From Circinella umbellata (taxonomy: Eukaryota; Mucoromycota; Mucoromycetes; Mucorales; Lichtheimiaceae), in the NCBI GenBank assembly GCA_025093555.1, contig JAIWNF010000085.1, positions 1 through 64,000 on the forward strand: a DNA stretch of 64,000 nt. The letters run 5' to 3'. The position numbers and the translations under genes were made by a program. Under the pieces are notes generated by a model that was not told the origin of the DNA, made no database searches, and saw only the letters and a program-made list of their open reading frames with translations. Shown here in pieces: positions 1 to 11,599 of the stretch. Numbering within the stretch: position 1 is the first letter of the stretch; the number at the start of each line of letters is the position of its first letter.

Positions 1-1141
1 GTGTATTGATGTTGATGAAGAATGGGACGGTCCCGAGCTGTATCAATACTTCGAGAGAGAGTTTCTTCGGAAACGTGAAAAATGGAGCCAAGCATGGCAC
101 AATGTAAGTTTTTTTTAAAAAAAAATAGAGACATTTTTATGTAGCATTTAATGATTCTTGTAGCTTACCACATGTAAAAAAAGCATCATCACCATGATAA
201 CACAAATAATTACATAGAGACTTGGCACCGTCAATTGAAAGAAGTTTATTTGCCAAGTTTGAGAAGGCAACGAGTAGATGTACTTGTGTACATTCTTTGG
301 GGTCTTGTTCTCCCTGACTTGATGCAGGATCACCTTTGTACGGTAGCCAAATTCAGGCTTCGTACAATGAACAAAGCAGAAAGGACAAGACTTGCTCGTG
401 TCAACGAGTTAAATGGTAAGCATATTTTCACTGGTTTATCTAACAGATATTATTATCTAAAATTCTTATTGCAAACTATAGAAGAAGAAGCTGCTGCAAG
501 AATCGTCAGTCAAGAATGTAATACGATCAAAGTGCTTTCGTTTACTGACGAAAATATTACCTACGATGTTTTGATCGACGCTGATGATGATTTTATTGTT
601 TCTTGTACTTGCTCGGACAATCAAACAAATGATCACCATGCAAGCACATGTATTTGGTATGTATTAGTACATGCACATAATATTCATTATCTGGAGCTGG
701 TAATAATTTTTGTATAATCCAGGTGAATCGTGACCTCAATATTAGCTTGATCCGTCCAACAACTCCTTCTTCTTTATTATCATCATCATCATCATCATCA
801 TCACAAATACAACAGCAACAGCAACTTCAGGCCATAGAAACAGAAGAGGCTTCACCTGTGGCACCTCAAGCCCTTCTTATTGAGGCTATGGAGAGGTATT
901 GTATAAAAAAACACGCTGATTTAGCAACAATAATTTAAATAATGTTAATATATATATATATATACATAGATTTGTAGATTCCTTCGAGGAACTAAAGATC
1001 CAAGTTTAAAAAACGAAGGATATGAAAACTGTACCTGTTCATATTCTCAATCGAATTTCCACAATGTTTCAAAATGAAACAAACGAGTTGAAAAGCTGGA
1101 ATAGCAGAAATGGTCCTTCGAACCACCAGCCACGTTATTAA
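1..1141 (+). pseudogene. MULE (Mutator-like) transposase, 3' part, degenerate
   Basis: This is the C-terminal part of a Mutator-like transposase cut by the window edge. Apparent exons are 1-103, about 164-415, 482-656, 723-895 and 978-1141, with GT-AG introns between them. Visible motifs are EEWDGP..LYQYFEREFL, then NNYIETWHRQLKEVYLP (the conserved N-N-x-I-E-x-W-H block after the catalytic core) and a SWIM-type zinc finger start, C-T-C at about 604-612. The finger is broken: the expected C-x-H pair is reduced to Cys-Ile-Trp just before the intron at 657. There is an in-frame TAA near 174-177, before NNYIE, and another near 1006-1008, before a still readable tail ending at 1141. A serine/glutamine run lies at 774-828. 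Family knowledge: SWIM fingers occur in MULE and FAR1-type transposases. Inference: a dead copy; the catalytic domain lies outside the window. Confidence 0.75.
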
Positions 1142-3557
1142 AAAATTATTATTATATGAATATTAATATTAATATGTCAGATTGATAGATGCATCGTTTT
1201 TAGTATTTTTTTTTGTGATGTTTTGTGAGAGAAAAAAATAACAAACGCGAAAAAAAAATTACATCATCAGGCTTGATGAATTTGAATGTGTTTAATTGGT
1301 TGCTGAGCAAGAAAGCGGCAGAAATAAGCAGCAGCCAATGGAAATTGAGGTTTAGAGGCGCACAATTCAAGTTTTCGAGTGCATGTTTGCACACCCCCGA
1401 CTGCATGTCTATTTGCACACCCCCTCTGACACACCCCTTATCAGTAGAAAGTCCGACCCCTTTTGGATACATAAGCGAAAAGAAAAAGTAAAATGGAGAA
1501 AAGGCATATTACATTAAAAATGAGAGTGGAGGATAAAAAATATATGTTGAATTGGATCGAATGCTTTCACATCAGATGAACGAATAAGGTGAAGAAGAGC
1601 ATCATCATGAAGAGGGATGTCACTATAATTTCGGATATACCGATCCAAGTCGTTTTTGAACATGTGATACCAAAGATGTATGGTTAGTACTTCTAGTTTT
1701 CTGCCATGGTTTTCATATAAATCTTAAGGCATTATATACGCACACTGTGTTTAAGCTGTTCAGGAATAATATGTGCATTATCAACACGCATCTCTGTTGG
1801 ATACGTGCGCTTTGACTCAAGTGGATTAATTTGGAGAGGAAGGAATGTATTGGATTCATAGCCGTAGAATGGGATTGGAGCTTTAAATTGGATCAGAAAG
1901 AAACGGAGCACATTCAGGAACGGAAAACGTATCTTTACTGTGTGGATGGAGGATATTTTTACCACGGTGTTGATCATCACGTTTATAAGCACCATTAATA
2001 TTTTTGAAGTAGTGGCTCATCATTCGATTACGTCAACATATTTTTCTTCTTCATTCAACAGTTTGATTGCCAACGCACGAATACATCGTTTGTATCTACA
2101 AATAAGCTATATACGCCATCTGCGTCAGAACGGGGGATCTGAATATTGGCGACCATATTTAGATTTAGAACATTGAGGATTTCACGCGGTGCATGGTGGT
2201 GGATGATAATGATGATGATGATGAGTTTGATTGTAAGTTACTGAGGATCCCCGTTAATTTTATAGTGCGGTTTTGAAAATAAGGTGGTGTGTAAAATGAC
2301 GGATACTATCGGATTTTTCATATATTGAATACTTCGGCTCACTAATGCACTGTATATCTTTTAATGTACGTACCAAAATAGGTATTAATTGATAAATTAT
2401 TGCCATGTGCTTGTGTTCTTAATGAATTTTTGTAACTATGTCTTTTTCTTATTTGAGCACGTCTACACAGAGCTGTTTTATTCTGAAAAAAGCTATATAT
2501 ACTTTCAAGAGATGCAGAGATAATTTATCTTTTATATTATTCCATTTTTTCATATTTTGCTTTATATATACTAAAATAAAATGACAGTAACCAAATCTAA
2601 CGTGGGATTGACATTGGGCTGAGGAGAAAAAAACTCAACCCACGAACCATGACAACCGATCACTAGCATTATGGGCTAAAAATGAAAACAAGTTGTTTAA
2701 GGCAACTTGGTGTTAGTACATACGATATCTAAAGGATTCAAGCGAGGAAAAGAAAAAAAATAACATTCAAAAAATTCTTATGAAAAAACATCCAAGAGAC
2801 ATAATAGAAAACCAGTCAGTCCTGTATGTACAGTAGCCTAGATATTTTTTTTAATTAAGAGAATCAGCTATAGACTCTTTTCTTTGTTGAAGGACTTTCA
2901 GTATTCTTATCTTTAATTTTCATACGTACTTTTAATAAATCGTATCCCATACCTCCGCCGTTTACATATACTGTTACGTCCCGTTTGGATCGTACGTAAT
3001 TAATAAAATAAAAAGAAAATATAGAAAGTTCCAGGTAAAAGACTCAAGGAATAAGGAAAGTTATATCAATATGTAACTTATTCAATAAAAAGAAAAATAT
3101 ATAAAAGGGTGGTTTTTATAACCAGCAAATTCAACCGATCAATTAGTCGGGAAAAGAGTTTATTCCAATAAAAATGAAAGAGAGTGAACTAATAGTTATT
3201 TTGTGTGAAAGGAAGAAGTTATCCTTTTTATACCAATTATTTGATAGTGTTTCCGATAAGGATGAGCTGTGTCATCCCCTAAATTTGCAGTGTTTTCAAC
3301 AATGATGAGCAGCGTCTTTCCCAAAATTTTCAGTGCTAAATATGAGATATGGAGCCACTTTCAATAAATTAAACAAAGCGAAAAGAAAACAAAAATAACT
3401 TTTTATATCAATATAATGATATTTAGGTATCATTTTATTGTAGTTATTTATTTCCCCAAAGCCTGCAACGTTGTCAAATCATAAACTACTATACTAAAAG
3501 TATTACAGATGATATATATATGTAAATTAATGCTATCTACTGTTCAGGCTATTTTAA
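1142..3557. other. Gene-poor AT-rich stretch with weak coding relic
   Basis: No intact gene is visible. A minus-strand open stretch at 1732-1995 has a coding-like look (hydrophobic and charged residues well mixed, no homopolymers), but I recognise no family. A neighbouring minus-strand frame near 2030-2110 also reads like protein, so a decayed gene is possible. A duplicated TTTGCACACCCCC word lies at about 1387-1420 and an ATG microsatellite at 2204-2224. The rest is AT-rich with no further structure that I can see. Confidence 0.3.
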
Positions 3558-4961
3558 CTAATGTTATTATGATTATTTCCTTTTTTCTGGTGTTTTTGTT
3601 GATAAACACTGTCATATCGTTTTTGTCTTTTAGCAGATTCAGCATCTGATGGTGGTTGGCGACAACTACTCCTTTTGTAATTTTTCTTACTTATACCTTT
3701 GTTTGTTTTACTACCTTTGTTACTGTTACTGTCTTTCTTTTTGCATTTTGTCTCCTGAACTTGCGATTCGCTTTGAGTTACCTTTTGTTCTTTCTTTTAT
3801 ATTTGTAACCAGAGGACTGGTCATCACTAGAATGGTCCGAGTCTCTTGAGTTGCTCGAGTGACTCGAGCTGCTTTCTTCTGTGTTTGCATTACTTTGTCG
3901 CTGTCACTACTTCCATCACTACTACCACTATTACTACTACTATCCGTCTCATTTGTATTATCACTAATACTGTAGCTATTGCTATCTCTGGTATTCCCAT
4001 TATCATTGTTGCTGTCACTTTCGCCCTCCTTGTTATACTTATTCCTTGTTTCTACTGCGCCATTTTCTTGACTACTATATACATCTTTCATAATAGTATT
4101 ATTCATATCATCTGATAAGTATCCAACTAAGACTACCACTGCTTTATTATCTGACAAAAAACGTAAAAAACGCATAAAAATCCAATTTACCTTAAATTAT
4201 GCTCAACATAGTCATCCATCAATCCAGCCTCCATTTCGACTTCAGCTAAATAAAAGTAGGAATTAGTTATATTATTCATATTGTAAATAAATTTACCTGA
4301 AGTTAGGCGCGGTTGTGTTCTAAAATCGCCTTCATTACAAGTACTACTTTGGCTATATCTAGCGTCATCTTGGTCGGCGGAGGTTTGATTGCTTGATGAT
4401 ATGCGAGCTTTATTGTTAGCCCTTGATTGTCCTTGTTCCACATTTTGCCAATGTTTTTCTAACAACATCCTTGCCCCCCAGTGTGCAGTACATGCTTTCA
4501 AAGGCAAGTATGGTCTAGCATCACGTTCAAGTTGTCGGTACATTTCGTACTGATACAAATCTTTACCAACTTTCCATTTTACTTCTTGATTAATACTATG
4601 TTTAGCTTTACATCTCGCGACGACTTCTTGAGCAATTTCCTGGACGTGTTCGAAACGAGATCCCTTCTGAGCACTTTCAAGAAGTGGTAGGTTAACTTTA
4701 CTTCTATACGTATCAAGGAGCCAAATAAAAAGACCACGATTTTTTCGTTGGATGATCAATTAAAACACTAGGTAGATTAGTAACTTGGTTTGAACTACCT
4801 GGTTGCTCCGTTTGATCAAGTTGCTCCAAAAGATCATCAAGCTTTACACTAAACATAGTTTGCTGATTAATGGCTTTCTTGAGAGTTTTTATTTCTTTCT
4901 TGTGGAGTTGATGTTGTTCTTGCATAATACGTTCAAACCGAGTAATTGCCAGTTCAATCAT
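3558..4961 (-). pseudogene. Unidentified multi-exon gene, probably broken
   Basis: I do not recognise the family. The first frame (start ATG at 4961; the frame stays open slightly upstream) is a charged helix, RFERIMQEQHQLHKKEI, that reads like a coiled coil. It then goes out of frame in an A6 tract at about 4739-4744. The next frame, 4759-4187, holds the best-looking domain: LFIWLLDTYRSKVNLPLLE, then VARCKAKHSINQEVKWKVG, YQYEMYRQLERDARPYLPL and AHWGARMLLEKHWQN. A clean 51-nt intron at about 4248-4298 joins on a short acidic exon. Downstream, 4175-3726 is very rich in Ser/Asp/Asn and 3770-3558 is rich in Lys/Ser/Arg with another frame change, suggesting a disordered basic tail. It lies between transposon relics, so it may be a transposon accessory gene or a lineage-specific gene. 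Function is unknown. Confidence 0.45.
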
Positions 4962-5277
4962 CGCTTGATTTAATCTTTCTCGATCGTCCCATTATGAATT
5001 GAAGTAAAGAAAGTATAAAAAAGTCATAAAAATAAATAAAAAAAGGTAAAGGAAAAGACATTTTAGGCAAGTGTTACTAAAAATAATGTTATACTTTTTA
5101 TGACTGACCTTTATCTAATATTTTCTATGATATATACCCGTTAAGGCTTATATAAAACTGGTAATAATTGTGTTACTTTGCTTCCATATGAATAACATCA
5201 TCTGCTGCGTTACTCTGTTCTTTATGATTGTTTTAGACAGGAGGCTAAGTGAGATTTGGTGACTGGAAATTGTTATC
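4962..5277. other. Short intergenic gap
   Basis: AT-rich sequence between two minus-strand relics. I see no gene, RNA or repeat in it. Confidence 0.4.
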
Positions 5278-6434
5278 TTAATATAGATCGCTTAGAAGAC
5301 CTAGTTCCTCCTTATGCAAGCGGTACATTTCTGGCCATACAATATATCTTCTTTTAGATGTTGATGTATAGATTGCAGCGATCGAACGGATATCACCTAC
5401 TGAAACTACAATATACCTATGATTGGATTTTTTTCATGGATAAGGTACACCATCTACTGTTAACTCTACATCTGACACCTTCACAAGTGCGACTAGTTTG
5501 TTGAGACCTTGTTGTGCGTGCCGAAAATAAAAAATTACTTCACCAAAGTAAAATCTTTTCTTCCTTTTGATTGTTCGTCATCGCTGGCATTTGTCCACGT
5601 CAATTATCATTTGAATATAGAAGTCATCACGTCTTGTATCATCACGACCACGGTAAAAGCTTCCAATTATACCCATCGAACTTGTAAACAACCTTCCACT
5701 GCATCGATAAATGGATTGATTTGTTCGACATCATCCAAGTAGATTTGTCAGTAGTTGCGCAGTAAGTCGTCCAGATGGTATCTTGCATATATATATGTAC
5801 ATTCAACCCGGAGAGGGTTCCATATTTCAGGTGAATCAAGGGCTGTCGAATCAGTCAAAATTGTTCTGACATCGTTTGCTGTTGCTGTTGTTGTTGTTGT
5901 TGTTGTGACATGTCTTTCGTTGAAACGCATTGCAGCAAGGTCTACCATAATATTTCCAGCTTTTTTTCCTGGAGCTGATGGTGATTTCACTTTTCGTTTA
6001 ATTTCTCCCAATGTTCTCTCGTTCGAGAATGTCGAATACATTCGAGGTGGGCCCATTGTAATAATAATTTCCTTGAGATGGCGCAGGTAATGTTGATTAA
6101 TAGTAAATATCTTCTCACTAACGTGTCCAAGGTCAACATATTTTACAAGAGTCCCCAACCAGCACTAGACACGTTTATCCAATTCTCGTAATTCGCTGGT
6201 TGTTATAGCGTTTTGAAATACAATTGTACATGATTGTGATAATGCTACAGGTGCGTCTCGCGCTTCTTGATCTTTGATATGCTCGACAATTACTGTTGGA
6301 ACAATAAAACGTAACATGTTGTTCCAGTCAGTCGATTTTAGGCCAGTCTTTTCTGAAACGTTTGAAGTACATAAGTCAAGTGCTGATGGAATTGTTAGTT
6401 TCGATTTCATAATAGCTTCACCAATTTCTTTCAA
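5278..6434 (-). pseudogene. CACTA-like transposase, C-terminal half, degenerate
   Basis: Reading the minus strand from 6434, three frames together give one recognisable protein. First comes a segment with LRFIVPTVIVEHI, then INQHYLRHLKEIIITMGPP and TFSNERTLGEIKRKVKS. This H-x-x-H-L...GP...ER arrangement resembles the DUF4218-type region of CACTA (En/Spm-like) transposases. The end of the protein continues at about 5630-5278: FYRGRDDTRRDDFYIQM, RKKRFYFGEVIFYF, LALVKVSDVELTVDGVPYP, SNHRYIVVSVGDIRSIAA and a final EELGLLSDLY followed by TAA at 5278. Frameshifts occur near 6160 and 5700, and in-frame stops occur near 5575 and 5430. A Thr run at about 5875-5905 comes from a TTG repeat. Assignment to the superfamily is from motif resemblance only. 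The catalytic N-terminal part is missing: Gypsy sequence on the other strand begins directly at about 6440, so the relic appears truncated there. Confidence 0.55.
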
Positions 6435-6439
6435 AAGCT

Positions 6440-8000
6440 ATTCAAGAAACACCCATTCCGACTACCCAAAAGCAATTACAAAGCTTTCTCAGTTGCTGTA
6501 ACTATTTCAAAAAATTCATAAATCGTTATTCTCAACGAGCTCAACCATTAACAAGATGACTGGCAACGATCCATTACCTTGGGGCGAGACAGCAACAAAA
6601 GCATCCAATGATTTGAAAATGGCTTTGATACAAGCACCTGTATTATCACGACCCGATTACAATAAAGACTTTTTACTTGATCACAGATGGAAGCAAATTT
6701 GGCTTGGAAGGTACACTCAGTCAACTCTGTGATGACGGAAGAATGAAAACTGTAATATGCTATCTATCCCGTTCCACCGCCAAAGGCGAAGAAAATCACT
6801 ATTTGGTACAGATTTAGAATGTTCAGCATTAATATATTGTGTACAACAAACGCAACATTATCTTTTGGGAAAAAAAAGTTTCATGTTGTTACAGACCACG
6901 AACCTTTAGCAGGCCATTGGAAGACACGTAAGAGCCGTAGCATTTTTGAGCGAAATTCATTACCAAAGTGACAAGAAAAACCAAAGTGCAGACTTTTTAA
7001 GTTGACTTTTCAGTTTCTCCCATAACAACAAGAATCATCACAAGAACAATAACGATCGAGTCGACGTTTGAATGGAAGAACGAAAGAGTATTATAAAGCA
7101 ATAATACTCGGGTATATTATATAAATGTAGACAATAATAATAAATATAACAAAGAAGAAGAAAAATAGTACTATACAAAACAAAATAACATAAACGCAAA
7201 AAAGGATAGTCACCAACCTTGTTCACATCACCCCCTTTTCACACGAATGTAACACAGTGTCAATCTCCTTTATCTTACTCTAATTAATTATATGTACTAT
7301 TTTAGCTTACACAAAATCATATACTACATCAAGTACAAACAACCTTGAAGTTTCCCCACATTATTGTAATCAAACTATTTTTGTAAAGCCCCTATTGTAT
7401 CTTATATGAATTAGTTACATAGTACAAAACAAGGTCAACATACCACGCAAATCTCATCAATAATCGGTAACCACGTTATTAAAAATCAAAACATACAACG
7501 AAATCAAATATTATCTACGTAGAAAAGCTAGACTATTCATTAAGCTGCTTTAGACAATTGAGAAAAACCGTATGTTCTCAAGACAAATATTACCAAGTAC
7601 AAAATAACAAGTTATATCGCCAAAGACAAACACAACGATTAGTGCTTACGAAAACCACAGCACATGAAGCTATTTTGTACATCATTCTCACGCTTTAGGA
7701 AGACATTACACATTTGACAGCACATACGTACGTATTATAAAATTAAATAAAAGTAGTATGTGCCAGGTTTAACAAAAATGATCCGCAATTATGTCAATCA
7801 ATGTGACGGATGTCAGAGACAAGCATCGAAGAACAACTTAGAACCTTTGAACCCTATTTTTGTAACCGTAAAAATATCTCATCATGTTCAGATTGATGCT
7901 AAATTTGTGAAACGATCAATAGAAGACTATCGATATATATTATCATGTTTTCATTATTTTCTAAATACGTATAAAGTAAAGCAGTTTGTTATCTGAATAG
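6440..8000 (+). pseudogene. Ty3/Gypsy pol relic: reverse transcriptase end, RNase H, integrase zinc finger
   Basis: Plus-strand fragments in shifting frames read as the end of reverse transcriptase (LQSFLSCCNYFKKFINRYS at about 6466-6522, ALIQAPVLSRPDYNKDFLL at about 6620-6678), then RNase H (GRMKTVICYLSRSTAKGEE at about 6738-6794, then YCVQQTQHYLLG and VVTDHEPLAG to about 6912). The integrase H2C2 finger follows at about 7640-7850: the second half is clear (IRNYVNQCDGCQRQASKN, giving C-x-x-C), while the His pair lies in a decayed frame near 7670-7715. A core-like start, HHVQIDAKF, sits at about 7885. Multiple frameshifts and stops show it is inactive. The pol order RT-RNase H-integrase is typical of Ty3/Gypsy rather than Copia, where integrase comes first. 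Region 7000-7560 is poorly readable. No LTRs could be identified by eye. Confidence 0.6.
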
Positions 8001-10590
8001 AGCCGACGTTTCAATGCTTATTCTTGATAAGACAATAGTAAATCATTCAGTACCAAAAATAATACATGTAGACGCCCTGCGCGAAAAATGGATTATCACG
8101 CTGTTGAGATCATTACATAAATAAATAAGCGAGTTTCAGTATGTTTAGAAGCCATATTTAGTATTTGTATCTTATAACAGACAAGTGAAAAAAAAGTGAT
8201 GCGCAAGAATTGCTATATTGATACTATAATTCTTATATGTATAATTATTTCAATGTTTTGTGGGCTCTTTTTTTTAGCTTATAGATAGCCTCCCACTTTT
8301 TTTTTCGTATAATATAAAAACTGTGTTATGCACTTGACTTCTTTTATCCTTCTTTGCATTTCATAACATATAAACAAATAATTATTTGTTACATATTATT
8401 TTTATGATATAAAGGTCGTGTATCCTCTCAATGAAACAGGGGATTTATTTATTTATTTTTATTCTTTGCACCTGCTACATATTTCCTTTATCTTGTATAC
8501 ACTCACTGAAAGAGGGAAGTGATTTTTTTAATCTTCGAATCTTAGTATAAACAATACCTGATTTGTTATTTATATAATCATTTGTATCACCATAAACCAT
8601 TGAAAATTATGCGACCTTGGATAATTCAAGATATAAAGAAAAGAAAACCCGGATTTTATTATTTTTCATATAGGATATTAAAACATGTAATAAAAAGCAT
8701 AAAGAAAAGGGCTATAATGAATAAAAGTAGTATGGAATGCTTAAAAAAGAAAAAGGGAGAATCTATCCTGTTAATATTTTAGTCATAGTCGCCGTCTACA
8801 AAAGTTATTGATGAACAATCCTTTTGCTCAACACACCAATGCTTCCATCTTCTACTCTTAACAATCTAAAAGGAACAGGAGGAGTTTGTAACTCATGAAG
8901 ACCAGCAAAAAAAAGCTCTTTCCTTATAACGATTTCAACATTTATGATAAATCTCTTAACCAAGTCACCATTATGATAAATTCTCTCATCTAACCAATGT
9001 AACTTTTTAACTACTACACATCTTCCAATTCCACCATAGCACTCCAGGTCAATCTCTTCAACAGACATGGATCTCAGCTAGACCAATGCCTCTTCACTTA
9101 CGTAGCAAAACGTCAACGTGGCCTGATGAAGTTGAAATGCAGTACAGCGTCTCATATATGTACCCAATAAATCAGAGCAAAATCCAATAATATTTTATTC
9201 CTTTTATTACATACCATATGGCGACAACATTTTCGACTATTCAACTTTTTTCTTTCAACATTACAACTGTACACTATTTTCGACATGTCATTATAAAAAA
9301 ATCTTGTACTTTTGAAGACCTTGTTTATACAGCATGATTCTTGAGCGAGTTACACGGCTGGAAAGGTTTTATATCTTTCACTCGAGGTAAAGTCTTCTGT
9401 GCGGAAGACTTCATTCTAATAGTGGACGGTGTCATCTTTACTCAACGATAGTATTAACATATTTATTTAGCTAGATATTTATCAAACTTTCTCACAGATC
9501 CGGCAAACGTCCCACTCCCACACTTTTTACACTAATGATCGTACGTACCAGCTTGGTTGACAACCGAGGCTACTTGTTGATGAGCTGTTATCTTGGGATT
9601 TATATAGCATAGCAGTATAATACAAGCCAACAATACATACAGGATGCTATTGATTTAAATGTTTTTGGATGTCTTGGGTAAAAGGTAGTAAAATAAGTTT
9701 TGGTTTATTGATAAATAAAAAATAAATTGGATGAGTTGGATAGCAATAACAATTATTTCGGGAGACTTTTATTATTCAGTAAGCATATGAATGCATGTTG
9801 AGGATCGTTGAGTAGAAGTATGCATATAATCCATTTTTTAACTCTTTCTTTCGTTTTTACTACTTCTCCATTTCTCTCAATAGCTTTTACTAGCTTTACA
9901 TCACATGGATCTTATTTATAAGGTAATCATAGTATGTTTTCCCTTCCTATATATCTTGTTACATATCAATAACACTCAATAATAGCGTTCTTATTTATAT
10001 AGATATCCCGTTTATAAAATTATCTGTAATATAAGTGTTTATTCTTACAAGTCTCCCAAGTAGCTGATATGTTTTTATTACTTGTACTTTTATAGTTACC
10101 CGTACATTTTTTTCAAGTACTTCTTAATAAATGGTCTTCATTTGAAAGGTATTTTCTATAAGTGTGTGCTAAATAGTTTTTTTTTGTTTCTCCTTCTATT
10201 TTTTATTACCATTACTCTTTAAAGGAATGACATCTCTTTCTTTTTTTGTATACTTTCAAGATCCATGAACTAACCATCTCCATCTAACTACGTATAGTCT
10301 CTACATCTCTATGTTATAATCGGCGTTCTTTCTTCCTTTTGTTATTATCTCACCCCTTTTGATTAATCTTTATCAACGTAATATTTAGCCATAAAATAGA
10401 AAAGCCCATCCCCTCTTTTTATTTTGCTCATATTAAACTTTATAAATTTTATAATAAAAACGTTATTTTTTGCCATTGAATATAATTATATCATCTTTAT
10501 TTTCAATTTTGATAATGATTCTACCACCAAGAAAAAAAAAAGAAAGTTAAAATACATATGCAGACCTCTGTAAAGTACAATCGGCACAAA
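8001..10590. other. Interrupting segment inside Gypsy pol, no intact gene
   Basis: The pol relic stops being readable at about 8000 and resumes with integrase core sequence near 10600, so about 2.6 kb of other DNA sits within it. It is very AT-rich. The only coding-like stretch is minus-strand 9068-8805. I could not find convincing terminal repeats or a target duplication bounding the insertion, so it could be one element, several, or simply diverged pol DNA. Confidence 0.35.
8805..9068 (-). pseudogene. Unidentified coding relic (87 codons)
   Basis: An open frame with higher GC than its surroundings and a natural amino-acid mix: IDLECYGGIGRCVVVKKLHW, FIINVEIVIRKELFFAGLHE, VPFRLLRVEDGSIGVL. 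It ends in TGA at 8805. I do not recognise the family. Its position within a transposon-rich tract suggests it is a piece of a mobile element rather than a host gene. There is no clear promoter or neighbouring exon. Confidence 0.3.
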
Positions 10591-11599
10591 GCTCCCAGTC
10601 CATATTCATTGCAATACCTACATCACCGTTATTTTAGATATAATGTATGTTGACCCCCCAATATGTTACTCATGCATAGAGGAATTAGCAAGTTGTTAAA
10701 CCAGCTTGATATTCCGGATCGCGCCCAGTGACCGACAATGCGAAAGCATAAATCCAATACTAAAATCTATTTGTAAACTATACAACATCAAACATTGAAA
10801 AGGAAGTTCATCAAACAGCCGTTCACAAAGAGGCATAGAAAGATCTGACACAGAAGTTTATAAATATGACACTCAGACGGTTACCAAACAAAAAGAAAAC
10901 AAGACTAAGACCTATATGACCTATATTTGTATGGTTTATTATTTGCATACGTAAAAATTATTAAACAAGCTACGTAGTATAAAACAATCGGCTTTTTTTA
11001 ATGATTTAAGGACGACATCTACATATACTATTTGACAACAATTATCGAACGGAAATACTAATGACAGAACTAGAATTTGATCAAGCAGTTCAAGAAGAGT
11101 TCTTAAAATATATTGATAAATTACAAAATGTACAAAATAAAGCGACAATAGAAATAAAATATGCACAAGAAAAACAAGCAAAACAAAAGAAACAAATAGA
11201 TCAAAAACTCCTCATGAAAAGAAAAGAATTCAAACGACCATTCAAGATTGGAGCTATGCCGAAATGCTCCAATTATGAGCAGCAAACACCTGGATTAAAA
11301 AAATCATTGACAGGTGGACTGATATATTCCTGATATACAAGGTCAATAAACGAGGAACATACAGACTAAAGAATTAAATGGTCCAGTACTGAGACATAGT
11401 ATTCATGGGAGCCTATTACGGATTTAATCGAATGCCAAGTTATCAAACATCATCATTTATGATTACAAATAATCAAGGGAGGCACTCTAAACAAAAAGAA
11501 CGTGCATCAAATTTAAAAGATAGAAATTCTAGTGACAACAACTTAAATGAATCAAATAAAGATGATAGATCGAGTACAACAAAAAATTCACACGATTAA
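10590..11599 (+). pseudogene. Ty3/Gypsy pol relic: integrase core end and C-terminal domain
   Basis: This is probably the continuation of the relic at 6440-8000. About 10725-10950 reads, with gaps, as the end of an integrase core (INPILKSICKLYNIKH, then a degraded stretch). From 11061 an open frame, TELEFDQAVQEEFLKYIDKL...NKATIEIKYAQEKQAKQ, matches the helical linker after the catalytic core. Then, in other frames, IDRWTDIFLIYKVNKRGTYR and NGPVLRHSIHGSLL match the SH3/chromo-like C-terminal region that closes Gypsy pol. A polar tail (YYGFNRMPSYQTSS and then Ser/Asn/Asp-rich) runs to a stop at 11597-11599. At least three frameshifts occur between 11260 and 11420. Identification rests on the order and character of the motifs. 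Confidence 0.55.

Noticed and set aside
1200..1491. Two overlapping open frames on opposite strands
   Set aside because: Neither shows family motifs or consistent codon character; they cover a low-complexity A-rich start and a CACACCCCC duplication.
3846..4115. Plus-strand Ile/Thr-rich frame
   Set aside because: It is the antisense reading of the Ser/Asp-rich tail of the minus-strand relic.
8582..8782. Plus-strand Lys-rich frame
   Set aside because: Composition follows the local A-rich DNA; no motifs and no start context.
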